Of a stretch of 64,000 nt of DNA, positions 32,822 through 41,914 are shown piece by piece. Made by a program: the position numbers and the translations under genes. The DNA lies in contig NZ_CP041217.1 of the NCBI RefSeq assembly GCF_006542275.1, positions 3,846,501 to 3,910,500 on the forward strand, read 5' to 3'. Position 1 is the stretch's first letter, and the number at the start of each line of letters is the position of its first letter. The DNA comes from Saccharibacillus brassicae. GTDB taxonomy: Bacteria > Bacillota > Bacilli > Paenibacillales > Paenibacillaceae. The notes under the pieces were generated by a model that had not been told where the DNA came from, did no database searches, and was given only the letters and a program-made list of their open reading frames with translations.

Positions 32822-33100
32822 CTGAGCGGCATCGTGTTTGTGGCAGCATCGACGTTTATCATCCTGATGAGCGCTTCATACTTGATCTACAAAAAGTTTC
32901 CTTATCAGCAGCAGCTGGCGTATATTCCTTCGGGAGCGTCTCTGCTGGCGAGCTTCATGATGATTTTTACGAGTTTTGACTTGAACCGGCTCGACGGGTT
33001 GACCGCAAGCGCCCTGGGTATCGCGCTCGGAACGGCGAGTCTGGCGGCTTTTATGTGCTCGCCGTTGATCGATCACTATTTGCGCTACCGGCAGCATTGA
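32822..33100 (+). CDS. Three-helix membrane protein, apparent CTG start
   Basis: About 92 residues with three hydrophobic segments: IVFVAASTFIILMSASYLIY, YIPSGASLLASFMMIFTSF and ASALGIALGTASLAAFMCSP, ending HYLRYRQH. The first helix follows the initiator almost directly. No ATG, GTG or TTG lies at proper distance from the strong AAGGAGG; CTG 32822 does (9 bases). GTG 32833 is the alternative but 20 bases away. It precedes the thiamine riboswitch but is not under its control. Function unknown. Confidence 0.65.
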   Translation: MSGIVFVAASTFIILMSASYLIYKKFPYQQQLAYIPSGASLLASFMMIFTSFDLNRLDGLTASALGIALGTASLAAFMCSPLIDHYLRYRQH

Positions 33101-33175
33101 CAAGAAGGCGCGGCGGAGATAGAGTAGACACGTAACCTGACCCGCCGCCTTCGGGCGTCAATCGAATAGCATGAT

Positions 33176-33263
33176 CCACTGGGGGAGCCGCTGCGCGGCT
33201 GAGACAAGAACAGCTCTTGGACCCTTTGAACCTGATCCGGCTCGTACCGGCGTAGGGAAGTGG
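33176..33263 (+). promoter_or_regulatory. TPP riboswitch (THI box)
   Basis: P1 is CCACT (33176-33180) with AGTGG (33259-33263). The conserved core is present: CGGCTGAGA in the pyrimidine-sensor arm, and ACCCTTTGAACCTGATC with GTAGGGAAG in the junction and pyrophosphate arm. It precedes a terminator and tenA-thiM-thiD. Binding of thiamine pyrophosphate should favour the terminator and shut off the operon. Confidence 0.96.
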
Positions 33264-33318
33264 AGCCGGACCCCTGTTTCGGACAACGACAAGTTTGTAC
33301 TTTTGATGCATAAACGGG

Positions 33319-33347
33319 AGCCGCTCCATTTCGGAGCGGCTTTTTTT
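33319..33347 (+). terminator. Riboswitch-controlled terminator
   Basis: GCCGCTCC (33319-33326) pairs with GGAGCGGC (33333-33340), followed by seven T. It lies between the TPP aptamer and tenA. Confidence 0.9.
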
Positions 33348-33423
33348 GCGCTTTCATTCGGGGGAACTCCGCGGTGGACCTTGCTTTTCGCGCGGGAATC
33401 CCCTTATTGGAGGTCGATGATTC

Positions 33424-34089
33424 ATGTCTTTTACCGAACAGCTTCGCCGCGGGGCGGACCCGATCTATGAAGCGATTTTCAAGCATCCGTTCGTCCGCGG
33501 CATCGCGGAAGGCACGCTCCAAAGCGAACAGTTGATTCATTACGTCAAGCAGGATTTCGAATATCTGAACGCGTACATGCGCATCTACGGCATCGCGATC
33601 TCCCGCTGCGAACAGCGCGAGCATATTCAGATGTTCAACGAACAGATCGCTTTTATCCTCAACAGCGAAATCCATCCGCACCAAAACTTCTGCGAGCGCG
33701 CCGGCGTGACGTACGAAGAGATGCAGGGCTATCCGCTTGCCCCGTCGGCGCACCATTACACCCGCCACATGCTGAACGCGGCCCATGAAGGCACGCTGGA
33801 AGACATTCTGGCGGCGCTGCTGCCGTGTCCGTGGACGTACGCGGAGATCGGGCAGCGCCTGCTGGACGAAGTGAAGCCGGGTCCGGAGCATCCGTTCTAC
33901 GACTGGATGCATTTCTACGGCAGCCGCGAAGCGGGCGTGACGGACAAGATGCGGGAGCTGCTCGATCAATGGGCGGAGCCGCTGAGCGAAGCGCGCAAAC
34001 GCAAACTCAAAGAGCAGTTCGACGCCAGCTGCCGGCTGGAGTACATGTTCTGGGACATGGCGTATCGCCTGGAGGAATGGCCGGTCTAG
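33424..34089 (+). CDS. tenA: Aminopyrimidine aminohydrolase / thiaminase II
   Basis: A 221-residue all-helical TenA. It deaminates aminomethyl-aminopyrimidine from degraded thiamine to HMP, salvaging the pyrimidine moiety. Active-site residues match Bacillus TenA: Asp44 (KQDFEYLN), catalytic Cys135 (LLPCPWTY) and Glu206 (CRLEYMFW). Start ATG 33424 is behind GGAGG. It is the first gene of the TPP-regulated operon; thiM and thiD supply the thiazole and pyrimidine kinases, so the operon is for salvage and not de novo synthesis. Confidence 0.95.
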   Translation: MSFTEQLRRGADPIYEAIFKHPFVRGIAEGTLQSEQLIHYVKQDFEYLNAYMRIYGIAISRCEQREHIQMFNEQIAFILNSEIHPHQNFCERAGVTYEEMQGYPLAPSAHHYTRHMLNAAHEGTLEDILAALLPCPWTYAEIGQRLLDEVKPGPEHPFYDWMHFYGSREAGVTDKMRELLDQWAEPLSEARKRKLKEQFDASCRLEYMFWDMAYRLEEWPV

Positions 34090-34147
34090 GTCTGGCCGGG
34101 CGTACACGCGAAGCGGATGTCATCACGAAATCGGGAGGCTGACGAGG

Positions 34148-34990
34148 ATGGAACAGGAAATGGGGCAGCTGCTGCGGCGGCTGCGCAGCGAACGGCCGCT
34201 GGTACATAACATCACGAATACGGTGGTCACGAACTTTACGGCCAACGGCCTGCTGGCGCTCGGTGCGTCGCCGGTCATGGCTTATGCGCGCGAGGAAGTC
34301 GCGGACATGGCGCGCGTCTCGGGCGCGCTGGTGCTCAATCTCGGCACGCTGACGGCCGAACTGGTCGAAGCGTGCGCGATCGCGGGCCAGGCCGCCAACG
34401 AAGCCGGCGTGCCGGTGCTGCTCGACCCGGTCGGGGCGGGCGCGACGCCGTACCGCACGGAGTCCGCGCTTCGGCTGCTGCGCGAAGTGCGGATCGACCT
34501 CGTGCGCGGCAACGCCGCGGAGATCGCGCATCTCGTCGGCGAGATCCGCGAGATCAAAGGCGTCGACGCGGGCGGGCAAGCCGGCGGCGCGGCCGTGGAC
34601 CTGGCCATGCGGGCCGCCGCGAAGCTCGGCACGGTCGTGGCCGTTACCGGCCGCGAAGACGTCATCACGGACGGGACGGCCGGTTACGTCGTCACCGGAG
34701 GCGACGCGCTGCTCGAACGGGTCACGGGAGCGGGCTGCCTGCTCACTTCGGTCATGGGCGCGTTCCGCGCCGTCGAACGCGACCGGCTGCGGGCGGGCGC
34801 TGCGGCGCTTGCGCTGTACGGCGTCGCCGCCGAAGCGGCAGCCGCAGCCGCGGGCGGGCGCGGCCCGGGCAGCTTCCAGATCGCGTTCCTCGATGCGCTG
34901 GCCGCGCTGGACGAGGCTTCCGCGGCAGCGGCTGCGAACGCGGTACGGCGGATAGCGATTGCGCCCGCAAGCGCCGGAGGTGCGAGATGA
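34148..34990 (+). CDS. thiM: Hydroxyethylthiazole kinase
   Basis: A 280-residue kinase of the ribokinase-like fold that phosphorylates the thiazole moiety for thiamine salvage. It shows [20 protein letters not shown] at the N-terminus, [14 protein letters not shown] in the substrate site and [13 protein letters not shown] with the catalytic Cys and anion hole. Length is usual. The start ATG 34148 is close behind a GACGAGG sequence. Its stop overlaps the thiD start by 4 bp (ATGA), a sign of translational coupling. Confidence 0.95.
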   Translation: MEQEMGQLLRRLRSERPLVHNITNTVVTNFTANGLLALGASPVMAYAREEVADMARVSGALVLNLGTLTAELVEACAIAGQAANEAGVPVLLDPVGAGATPYRTESALRLLREVRIDLVRGNAAEIAHLVGEIREIKGVDAGGQAGGAAVDLAMRAAAKLGTVVAVTGREDVITDGTAGYVVTGGDALLERVTGAGCLLTSVMGAFRAVERDRLRAGAAALALYGVAAEAAAAAAGGRGPGSFQIAFLDALAALDEASAAAAANAVRRIAIAPASAGGAR

Positions 34991-35922
34991 CGGTATTCAG
35001 GGCGCTGACGATCGCCGGCTCGGACAGCGGGGGCGGGGCCGGCATTCAGGCCGACCTGAAGACGTTCCAGGAACTGGGCGTCTTCGGCATGTCGGCGATT
35101 ACCGCCGTCACCGTGCAGAATACGCGGGGCGTGCGCGGCGTCTATCCGATGACGCCAAGCGCGGTAGGCGAGCAGATCGACGCCGTCGGCGAAGATCTCG
35201 GCGTCGACGCGCTGAAGACGGGCATGCTGTTCGACGCGGCAATCATCCGCGAGACGGCCGAGCGAATCGCGGCGTTCGGCTGGAGCCGGGTCGTCGTCGA
35301 CCCGGTCATGATCGCCAAAGGCGGCGCGGAGCTGCTGCGCGCCGACGCGATCGAAGCCATGAAGCGGCATCTGCTGCCGCTGGCGTACGTCGTCACGCCG
35401 AACATCCCCGAAGCGGAGGCGCTGTCGGGCATGACGATCGCCTCGATGGCGGATCGGCGCGAAGCCGCGCGGCGCATCGCCGCTTACGGCGCGAAGATCG
35501 TCGTGATCAAAGGCGGCCATGCCGGGGAAGATTCGGAGGCGGGATTGGGCGCCGGCGGAGCACGGCGAGGAGAGCCGGGGGAGAGAGCAGGCGCCGGCGG
35601 GGCGCGGCGGGAGGAGCCGGAGGCGGGAGCGGGCGCCGGGCGCGCTTCACGCGTCGTCGATCTGCTCTACGACGGGCGCGACTTCGAAGAGCTGAGCGGC
35701 CCGCGGATCGCGACGCGGCACACGCACGGCACGGGCTGCACGTTCTCCGCCGCGATCACGGCGCAGCTCGCCCTAGGCGAAGACGTTCGCGACGCGGTAC
35801 GAACCGCCCGCGATTTTATCCAGGCGGCGATCGAAGGCGCGCCGGCTCTCAATCTGGGCGGCGGACACGGCCCGACGGACCATTGGGCTTACGCCCGGCT
35901 GCGGGCGGGATCGACCCGGTAG
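34987..35922 (+). CDS. thiD: Hydroxymethylpyrimidine / phosphomethylpyrimidine kinase with low-complexity insert
   Basis: A 311-residue ribokinase-fold enzyme that makes HMP phosphate and diphosphate for thiamine assembly. Motifs: [57 protein letters not shown] and [13 protein letters not shown]. ThiD proteins are usually about 265-270 residues. Here residues 181-221 are an extra Gly/Ala/Arg/Glu-rich segment with two imperfect copies of a GAGGARR-E-P unit, encoded by a GC-rich tandem repeat (35527-35649) placed in a surface loop between IKGGH and DLLYDG. Start ATG 34987 overlaps the thiM stop. Confidence 0.94.
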   Translation: MTVFRALTIAGSDSGGGAGIQADLKTFQELGVFGMSAITAVTVQNTRGVRGVYPMTPSAVGEQIDAVGEDLGVDALKTGMLFDAAIIRETAERIAAFGWSRVVVDPVMIAKGGAELLRADAIEAMKRHLLPLAYVVTPNIPEAEALSGMTIASMADRREAARRIAAYGAKIVVIKGGHAGEDSEAGLGAGGARRGEPGERAGAGGARREEPEAGAGAGRASRVVDLLYDGRDFEELSGPRIATRHTHGTGCTFSAAITAQLALGEDVRDAVRTARDFIQAAIEGAPALNLGGGHGPTDHWAYARLRAGSTR

Positions 35923-35961
35923 CGGCATGCGGAGCCTCGCGTCCGGCCGCTCATTGCACAC

Positions 35962-36001
35962 AGAAACCCGGTTCTCCGTGTCGGAGAATCGGGTTTCTTT
36001 T
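35962..36001 (+). terminator. Terminator of the thiamine salvage operon
   Basis: AGAAACCCGGTTCTCCG (35962-35978) pairs with CGGAGAATCGGGTTTCT (35982-35998) with one mismatch, followed by TT. Confidence 0.85.
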
Positions 36002-36115
36002 GGCGTGCTCGGTTTCTTTTCCAGTGTAAAGAAAAGGGTATGTGCGACATTCCGCCCTTGCGCGTTTTGCGCCCTGCGGAATCTTTTTGCGGACCTGCGC
36101 GCCTTTTTGAACACG

Positions 36116-36297
36116 TAACGAATCCTAGCAGCGCTATTTGCCGATTTTTCGTGTTTTTAGCAAACTAACGAATCCTCCTATCCTTATTGGGCGTGAAAAC
36201 GCCGTTTTAGGCCGATTTTGAGGCAATAGCGTGATGACGATTCGTTAGTTTGGATAAAAGCGCGTAAATAGGCAAATAGCGTGATCAGGGTTCGTTA
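36116..36297. repeat. Four-footed inverted array B1 (TAACGAATCC family)
   Basis: Feet of 25 bp with consensus TAACGAATCCT-N4-ACGCTATTTG lie forward at 36116-36140 and 36166-36190, and reversed at 36223-36247 and 36273-36297. Spacings are 50, 57 and 50 bp. The 26-bp spacer between feet 1 and 2 matches the reverse complement of the 3-4 spacer at 17 of 26 positions, so the whole 182 bp is a large imperfect inverted repeat with a roughly 32-bp loop. Confidence 0.85.
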
Positions 36298-36715
36298 GGC
36301 GCTTGCGACAGGCGGGTTTGTCGACAATGGGAGCGGATGAGCGGCTTGTCCGCTCTTTTTGCTGCACCGACAACGCATAGGGACAGACGGACAAAACGAA
36401 ATCCCGGCTTCCGGCTGCATAAGCGGCCGGCGCCGGGATAACGAAGGTAAGCATACAAGCAAGCGACCTGCCTACCTGTAAGTAAAGCATGCGCCCTGCA
36501 TGCGGAGCGAGCCGTTCGAGCCGTTCGAGCGAATTGGCGCCGCCGAGCCGAAGCCGGTGACGCCCTATGTAGGCGATAGATAGAAATAAGCGGCGTATAG
36601 ACTCGCGTCGGATAAAGCCAAAAAGGCCGATCTGAACGGTCGATCCTTTCGATCCTTTCGATCCTTTCGATGCAGCCGATCTTTTCCATGCAGTCGATCC
36701 AGAGCATGCGGTCGC
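36298..36715. other. Gene-free spacer with a 9-bp tandem repeat
   Basis: No gene is visible. Three CGATCCTTT copies lie at 36641-36667, next to a degenerate GAGCCGTTC duplication near 36510. The leftward ORF across 36285-36893 lacks a start signal and protein-like composition. Confidence 0.5.
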
Positions 36716-36862
36716 TCAGTCGAGAAGCGTCGGCATGGACGAATGCGACGGGGTACTGTTGACGGCGAGCGACGCGGCTTCGCGGCTCCAGCTCCAGGCG
36801 CTGAGCAGCAGCAGGCCGGCGGCCAGCACGACCATCCACTTGTTTTTGTTGCGGTTCGGCAT
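36716..36862 (-). CDS. Short single-pass membrane peptide
   Basis: A 48-residue ORF with a basic N-terminus (MPNRNKNKW) and one hydrophobic helix (MVVLAAGLLLLSAWSW), then a polar tail. The start ATG 36862 has AAGGAGG at good spacing, which is better evidence than its length. It could be a regulatory membrane peptide or a short exported peptide; no homologue recognised. Confidence 0.55.
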   Translation of the reverse strand: MPNRNKNKWMVVLAAGLLLLSAWSWSREAASLAVNSTPSHSSMPTLLD

Positions 36863-36999
36863 AAGATCCTCCTTGTGATGGAATAACACGCAAACCGCTT
36901 GAAGCGATTTACAGGCTCATGGGTTCCGGTCGAGTTCCATTCTAAAGCACGTTCGCGCTGAAAGCTATGAAATCCTTCTCCATGCCGCCGCGCCGCCGG

Positions 37000-39507
37000 T
37001 CAAGACTCCGGCAGCCAGACGGTAAATCTGCCGCTCTCCGCGTCCGGAGTCAGGACGATCGAAGCGTCTTCAGCCGACGCTTCCGCGCCTTCGACGGATT
37101 CGATCGCCGAGATGCCGCGCAGCACAAGCTTCCACGTCGTGGACTTGTCGCCGCTCGGCGCGCTGCCTGCGCCAAGCCCGTCCGGGCTCGGCGCCCGTGT
37201 CCCTTCCGCGGCCCTCTCCGCGATTCTCCCCGCGTTCCCTTCCGCAGCCCACGCGGCGCCTTCCGCAGCCCTTGCCGCGTTTCCTTCCGCGGCCTTCCCC
37301 GCGGCCCTCTCCGAGCACACCGTCAACACCCGCCCTGCGCGGCGCACGACGACCGTCAGTTCCGGCCGGCGGACCGCGGCGCCTTCCGTTTCCGCCGCAT
37401 AGATCGCGGCGCGGGCTTCGTGCCCGTCTTCGAGCGCGAACAGGTGCAGCTCCGCGCCGTCGACATAGTCGTAATCCGGCCGGGCTTCGTTCGCGCCGAG
37501 CGCAAGCAGCGTGTTCGGCCGCACAAGCAGCGGCAGGCCAAAGTAGTCGTAGCGCTCGCGCCGCCAGCGGCCGCCCTGTACGTCTTCGCCGGTGAGCAGA
37601 TGCGTCCAGCGTCCTTCCGGCAAATAATACAGCGCTTCGCCGCGCTCGTTGAAGATCGGCGCCACGAGCAGCGATCCGCCGAGCATGTACTGGCGGTCCA
37701 GCTCTTCGCAGGCGGGATCGCCGCCGAATTCGAGCAGCATGGCGCGCAGCATCGGCAGCCCGTCGTTCGCCGCTTCGACGGAGGCGGCGAACAGATAGGG
37801 CATCAGCCGCATTTTGAGCTGCGTAAAATGCCGCAAGACCTCGCTCGCCTCGTCGTCGAACAGCCACGGTACGCGGTACGATTGGCTGCCGTGCAGCCGG
37901 CTGTGCGACGACAGCAGGCCAAATGCGCTCCAGCGCTTGTAAATGTCCGGCGAAGCGGTATTCTCGAAGCCGCCGATATCGTGGCTCCAGAAGCCGAAGC
38001 CGCACAGACCGAGCGACAGACCGCCGCGCAGACTCTCGGCCATCGAGACGTAAGACGCGGTGCAGTCGCCGCCCCAGTGCACGGGAAACTGCTGGCCGCC
38101 GGTCGTCGCCGAGCGGGCGAACACGAGCGCCCGGTCCCGTCCTTGGACTTCTTCCAGCACTTCGAACACGGCCCGGTTGTACAGCAGCGTATAGTAATTG
38201 TGCATCTTGACCGGATCGGAGCCGTCATGATAGACGACGCCTTCGCTCGGGATGCGTTCGCCGAAATCGGTCTTGAAGCTGTCCACGCCCATCTCGATCA
38301 GCGGACGCAGCTTGGACTTGAACCAGTCGACCGCCTGCGGATTCGTGAAGTCCACGAGTCCCATGCCGCCCTGCCAACGGTCCCACTGCCAGACGTCGCC
38401 TGCGGCGGTTTTGACCAGATAACCGTGCTCGGCGCCTTCCCGGAACAGGTAAGACTTTTGTCCGATATACGAGTTGATCCAGACGCAAATCCGCAGTCCT
38501 TTGGCTTTGAGCCGGTCCAGCATGCCCTGCGGGTCGGGAAACTGCTGCGTGTCCCAGCGGAAATCGCACCACTGAAACTCCTTCATCCAGAAGCAGTCGA
38601 AGTGGAACACATGCACCGGAATGCCGCGTTCGAACATGCCGTCCACGAAATGATTGACCGTGTCTTCGTCGTACGAAGTCGTGAACGAAGTGCTCAGCCA
38701 GAGCCCGTACGACCACGCCGGAGGAAGAGCGGGACGTCCGGTAAGCGCGGTATAATGGCGAAGCACGTCTTTGAGCGTCGCGCCGCCGACGACGTAATAG
38801 CGCAGCCGTTCGCCGGGCACGCTGAACTGGACCTTTTCCACCTGCTCCGAACCGACTTCGTACGACACCTTTTCCGGATGATCGACGAATACGCCGTAGC
38901 CGAAGCTCGACAGGTAGAACGGCACGTTTTTGTAAGCCTGCTCGCTGCATGTGCCGCCGTCTTCGTTCCACAGGTCGACGACCTGGCCGTTTTTGACAAA
39001 CGGGGTAAACCGCTCGCCGAGCCCGTAAATGCGTTCGCCGACGCCCAGATCGAGCTGCTCGCGCATGTACGCGTCGTCCGCCGAGCGGATATGGGCCGGG
39101 CCTTTGCGTTCGCTGCCCGTCAGCCGGCGGTCTGCGTAATAGAATTGGGCGTTCCAGTCTCCGCTTTTGTGAATCCGCACGCTCAGACTGCCGCTCGTCA
39201 GCATCGCCGTCTCCGGGTCTTCGGTCACACAAACGTCGACGGAAGGGTCGGTGGACTTGGGAAAATGGGGCCCGCGCAGCCGCGTGCCTTCGTGATGCAC
39301 CGATTCCACGCAGATCACGTCGGGCATGGGAGAGGAATACCGGAACGTGAGGATCGCCGTGTTGAGCGTATCGCCTCGGGCGACGATTTTTTTGCAGGCG
39401 GCGAACGCTTCGATCTCCCGCTCGCCGAGCGTAAGGTCGCGGACTTCCTGGGCCGCGTTAAGCGTCAAGCCGGAACGGACATGCCAATAGCCGTCGGTAA
39501 ATTTCAT
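37000..39507 (-). CDS. yicI: Alpha-xylosidase, GH31 (YicI type)
   Basis: An 835-residue cytoplasmic glycoside hydrolase that releases alpha-xylosyl units from xyloglucan oligosaccharides such as isoprimeverose. No signal peptide. The nucleophile Asp414 is in FKTDFGERIP and the acid/base Asp481 in HWGGDCTASYVSMAESLRGG; both match E. coli YicI (Asp416, Asp482), as do GLGERFTPF and RVPWLFDDE. YicI has 772 residues; the excess is mostly a repetitive Ala/Glu/Gly-rich segment at about 732-789 (AAEGNAxRxAEGAA units; DNA about 37141-37314) inside the C-terminal beta domain. Start ATG 39507 is behind GGGAGG. The upstream LacI-type gene is the likely regulator. Confidence 0.93.
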   Translation of the reverse strand: MKFTDGYWHVRSGLTLNAAQEVRDLTLGEREIEAFAACKKIVARGDTLNTAILTFRYSSPMPDVICVESVHHEGTRLRGPHFPKSTDPSVDVCVTEDPETAMLTSGSLSVRIHKSGDWNAQFYYADRRLTGSERKGPAHIRSADDAYMREQLDLGVGERIYGLGERFTPFVKNGQVVDLWNEDGGTCSEQAYKNVPFYLSSFGYGVFVDHPEKVSYEVGSEQVEKVQFSVPGERLRYYVVGGATLKDVLRHYTALTGRPALPPAWSYGLWLSTSFTTSYDEDTVNHFVDGMFERGIPVHVFHFDCFWMKEFQWCDFRWDTQQFPDPQGMLDRLKAKGLRICVWINSYIGQKSYLFREGAEHGYLVKTAAGDVWQWDRWQGGMGLVDFTNPQAVDWFKSKLRPLIEMGVDSFKTDFGERIPSEGVVYHDGSDPVKMHNYYTLLYNRAVFEVLEEVQGRDRALVFARSATTGGQQFPVHWGGDCTASYVSMAESLRGGLSLGLCGFGFWSHDIGGFENTASPDIYKRWSAFGLLSSHSRLHGSQSYRVPWLFDDEASEVLRHFTQLKMRLMPYLFAASVEAANDGLPMLRAMLLEFGGDPACEELDRQYMLGGSLLVAPIFNERGEALYYLPEGRWTHLLTGEDVQGGRWRRERYDYFGLPLLVRPNTLLALGANEARPDYDYVDGAELHLFALEDGHEARAAIYAAETEGAAVRRPELTVVVRRAGRVLTVCSERAAGKAAEGNAARAAEGAAWAAEGNAGRIAERAAEGTRAPSPDGLGAGSAPSGDKSTTWKLVLRGISAIESVEGAEASAEDASIVLTPDAESGRFTVWLPES

Positions 39508-39727
39508 GCAAAAGCCTCCCGGGATGCGCTGGGCAGAACGACCTGCGGCAGCGTCCTTTATAATAGTAGAAAAGAGAGAGCGACCATTGGGACTTTTGAA
39601 GGAAGTGCCTCAATGCTCGAATCTCGATCATCGAATGAGGGACGTTTTTCATTTTAGGGAAAAAGAAAGGATGTCCGCGCAAGGTGGACCTTCCCGCCAA
39701 GCAGACGGACGGACTCGGAGCTCTGTT
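39508..39727 (-). promoter_or_regulatory. Promoter region of the alpha-xylosidase gene
   Basis: Read leftwards, a TATTATAAAGG -10-like element lies about 50 bp before the gene start. Upstream, CCTCATTCGATGATCG... and its partial complement form a hairpin that may end the LacI transcript. Confidence 0.4.
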
Positions 39728-40762
39728 TTAGACGTAATACTGCGCATTTTCCCGGGTCACGAGCTCCAGCTTGATTCTTTTCTCGCGCGGGTCGGGCTGT
39801 TTTCTCGACGCCAGGTATTCGAACAGCATTTTGACGATGCGGTAGCCTTGATTGAACGGGTCCTGACAGATGGTGGCCGTGACGACGTCGCGCTGCAGCG
39901 CTTCATGGATCTCGTCGTTCATGTCGTGTCCGATCAGCGCCAGACGCCCGGCCAGTCCGGCCGCTTCCAGATGTTCGGCGATCAGATGCAGCTTGGCGCT
40001 TGCTACGTAGACGCCGTCCAGCCCGTCGAAATAGTCGGCGAACGTCTCGAACGACGTGTATTCTTCCTGATCGACCTTCAGCGGGGCTTTGAGCCCGACG
40101 CCGGGATAAGTGCCGATCACCTCGCGGAATCCGGTCACTTTCTGCTGCATTTGAAGATTGGTGTACGACATGATGAGGCCGACTCGGCCGCGTCGGCCGA
40201 TCAGCCGGCACAGCGTATCCGCGGCGAGGCGCCCGGCGACCCGGTAATCGCAGCCGACGTAGAACAGGCGCGAGCTGAGCGGAGAATCGCTGTTGAACGT
40301 GCCCACGGTCAGATTGCGGCTGACCGCATGGTCGATCACGTCGGTCATCTCCTGCGGATCGTTCGGGGAGATCGCGATCGCGTCGTACTCGCCGGAGTCG
40401 ACCAGCTCCAGCATCTTCGTTTTCTGGTCGGTGAGATCGTAATCTTTGGAGCGGATCGTACGGACCTGCAGGCCGCAATCGCGAAAATCCCGAATGGCCG
40501 CGTCGATGCCGGTCTCGACCTGTTTCCAGAAATATTCCGGCAGCTCGGGGAACGCGACGGCCAACGAGACGCTGCGGCTGTTCGACGAAAAGCCGGCCGG
40601 GAGATCGGGCGCAGGCTCCATCTCGCGCACTTTGTCCATGACGAGCCTGACGGTCTCCGGCTTGACGCGGCCCCGATTGTTCAGCACGCGATCCACGGTA
40701 GCGACCGACAGGCCGACCTCGCGGGCGATCTCCTTGACGGTGGGGCGTTTTTTCGCATTCAT
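39728..40762 (-). CDS. LacI-family transcriptional regulator
   Basis: A 344-residue regulator. The N-terminal helix-turn-helix and hinge are PTVKEIAREVGLSVATVDRV and LNNRGRVKPET. The ligand domain is of the sugar-binding periplasmic-protein type (SVSLAVAFPELPEYFWKQVE, AIAISPNDPQEM, GRLALIGHDMND). Start ATG 40762. It lies directly upstream of and in line with the alpha-xylosidase gene, so a xylose or xyloglucan-derived inducer is plausible. Confidence 0.9.
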   Translation of the reverse strand: MNAKKRPTVKEIAREVGLSVATVDRVLNNRGRVKPETVRLVMDKVREMEPAPDLPAGFSSNSRSVSLAVAFPELPEYFWKQVETGIDAAIRDFRDCGLQVRTIRSKDYDLTDQKTKMLELVDSGEYDAIAISPNDPQEMTDVIDHAVSRNLTVGTFNSDSPLSSRLFYVGCDYRVAGRLAADTLCRLIGRRGRVGLIMSYTNLQMQQKVTGFREVIGTYPGVGLKAPLKVDQEEYTSFETFADYFDGLDGVYVASAKLHLIAEHLEAAGLAGRLALIGHDMNDEIHEALQRDVVTATICQDPFNQGYRIVKMLFEYLASRKQPDPREKRIKLELVTRENAQYYV

Positions 40763-40785
40763 GGCATCGAGTCCTTTGCGTGATT

Positions 40786-40803
40786 TTGGTAGCGCTTACT
40801 TCA
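40786..40803. promoter_or_regulatory. LacI/CcpA-type operator candidate
   Basis: TTGGTAGCGCTTACTTCA contains the central GCGC-type palindrome of LacI-family sites (AGTAAGCGCTACCA on the other strand). It lies 24-41 bp upstream of the lacI-like start, fitting autoregulation or catabolite control. Confidence 0.5.
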
Positions 40804-41004
40804 TTTGTCCAAAATGATAGCCCTTACGAAAAAAGATGTCAATCCGAAACGAGGGAAAAGCAGCGCGCGCCGCCCGGGAGACGCAGGGAGCGGGGATCGC
40901 GGCCGAAATGGTACAATGGAAACAGCAATGCCGGAAAAGAAAGAGCCGAAACGGAGCCGCGTGCCGCGCAGGGTGCAGACCAACAGAAGAAGGGGCGCAT
41001 ATCC

Positions 41005-41715
41005 ATGAAGGAAGGACGCAAGCTGTTCGTTACCGATATCCACGGCGAATACCGCGGGCTGATCGAACTGCTGCGGGAGATGGACTACGACGGATTCACG
41101 GACCGGCTGACGGTCGGCGGCGACCTGATCGACCGGGGACCGGACAGCGCGCTGGTCGTCCGCTATTTGCGTATGCTGCAGCGCATACATCCGGAGCGGG
41201 TCACGGTGCTGACCGGCAATCACGAAGAGATGCTGCGCTGGTATTTGGAAAAGCGTTCGAATATGTGGCTTATTCACGGCGGCGCGGAAGCGCTGGCTAG
41301 CTTCGATCGCACGTTCGAAGACGAAACGGAGAGCCGGGCAAGCTTCGAGTGGCTGCTGGGCCTGCCGATGGTGGCGCAGGACGACGAATATGTGTACACG
41401 CATGCCGGATTTATGCCGGACCAGCCGCTGGACGCGCAGAGCCGGGACGTTCTGTGGATGACGGAACGCGAATTTTACGCGTATCCGGCGGAGTCGATCC
41501 TGCGGGCGACAGGCGGGAAAACGGTCGTGCACGGACATACGCCGTGCGAGTTCATTTGCTGTGACGGCGCGCGGCTGAACTGCGACCTCGGCTCGCATAC
41601 GTATGCGATCGAGGAATCGCGCGGCCTGGCGCTGGTCGACCTGACGAACGGGGAATATGCCGTATATCGCGGCGGGACCGGCGACGTGTCGCGCCGCGTA
41701 TGGCGGAAAGGGTGA
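41005..41715 (+). CDS. Metallophosphoesterase, PP1-like serine/threonine phosphatase fold
   Basis: A 236-residue dinuclear metal phosphoesterase. The signature motifs appear in order: TDIHGEYRGL, GGDLIDRGPDS, TGNHEEML, then YTHAGF and VHGHTPCEF. This is the bacterial PrpA/PrpE-like branch, acting on phosphoproteins or diadenosine tetraphosphate-like nucleotides. Substrate unknown. I start at ATG 41005 behind AAGGGG; the upstream in-frame extension crosses the divergent promoter and lacks a ribosome binding site. Confidence 0.9.
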   Translation: MKEGRKLFVTDIHGEYRGLIELLREMDYDGFTDRLTVGGDLIDRGPDSALVVRYLRMLQRIHPERVTVLTGNHEEMLRWYLEKRSNMWLIHGGAEALASFDRTFEDETESRASFEWLLGLPMVAQDDEYVYTHAGFMPDQPLDAQSRDVLWMTEREFYAYPAESILRATGGKTVVHGHTPCEFICCDGARLNCDLGSHTYAIEESRGLALVDLTNGEYAVYRGGTGDVSRRVWRKG

Positions 41716-41914
41716 CAAGATTGGCGGGAGGTGGAGGGTCAGGCGGATTGCTAGGGGGCTTGGAGTGCTATAGCCACACTACTCACGCTATAGTGGCTGC
41801 AGCAGCTACAACACCTATAGCGCCTACAACATACTATCTACACGACCTACAGCCACAGCATCCGACTCGCGAAAATCGCCTGCGGGCCGGTGTTGATACG
41901 GACTCGGCCGATGC
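41716..41914. other. Gene-free low-complexity spacer
   Basis: Contains CTATAG/GCTATAG words and CTACA-type repeats between about 41768 and 41860. No ORF with a start signal is seen. Confidence 0.5.

Noticed and set aside
34372-34986. Upstream extension of the thiD frame into thiM
   Set aside because: ThiD homology begins at ATG 34987, which overlaps the thiM stop; the extension is antisense-like, Arg-rich sequence in another frame of thiM.
36285-36893. 202-residue leftward ORF
   Set aside because: Low-complexity composition; the real short gene at 36716-36862 lies in another frame with a strong ribosome binding site.
36967-39657. 896-residue rightward ORF
   Set aside because: Antisense of the alpha-xylosidase, which has intact GH31 catalytic motifs.
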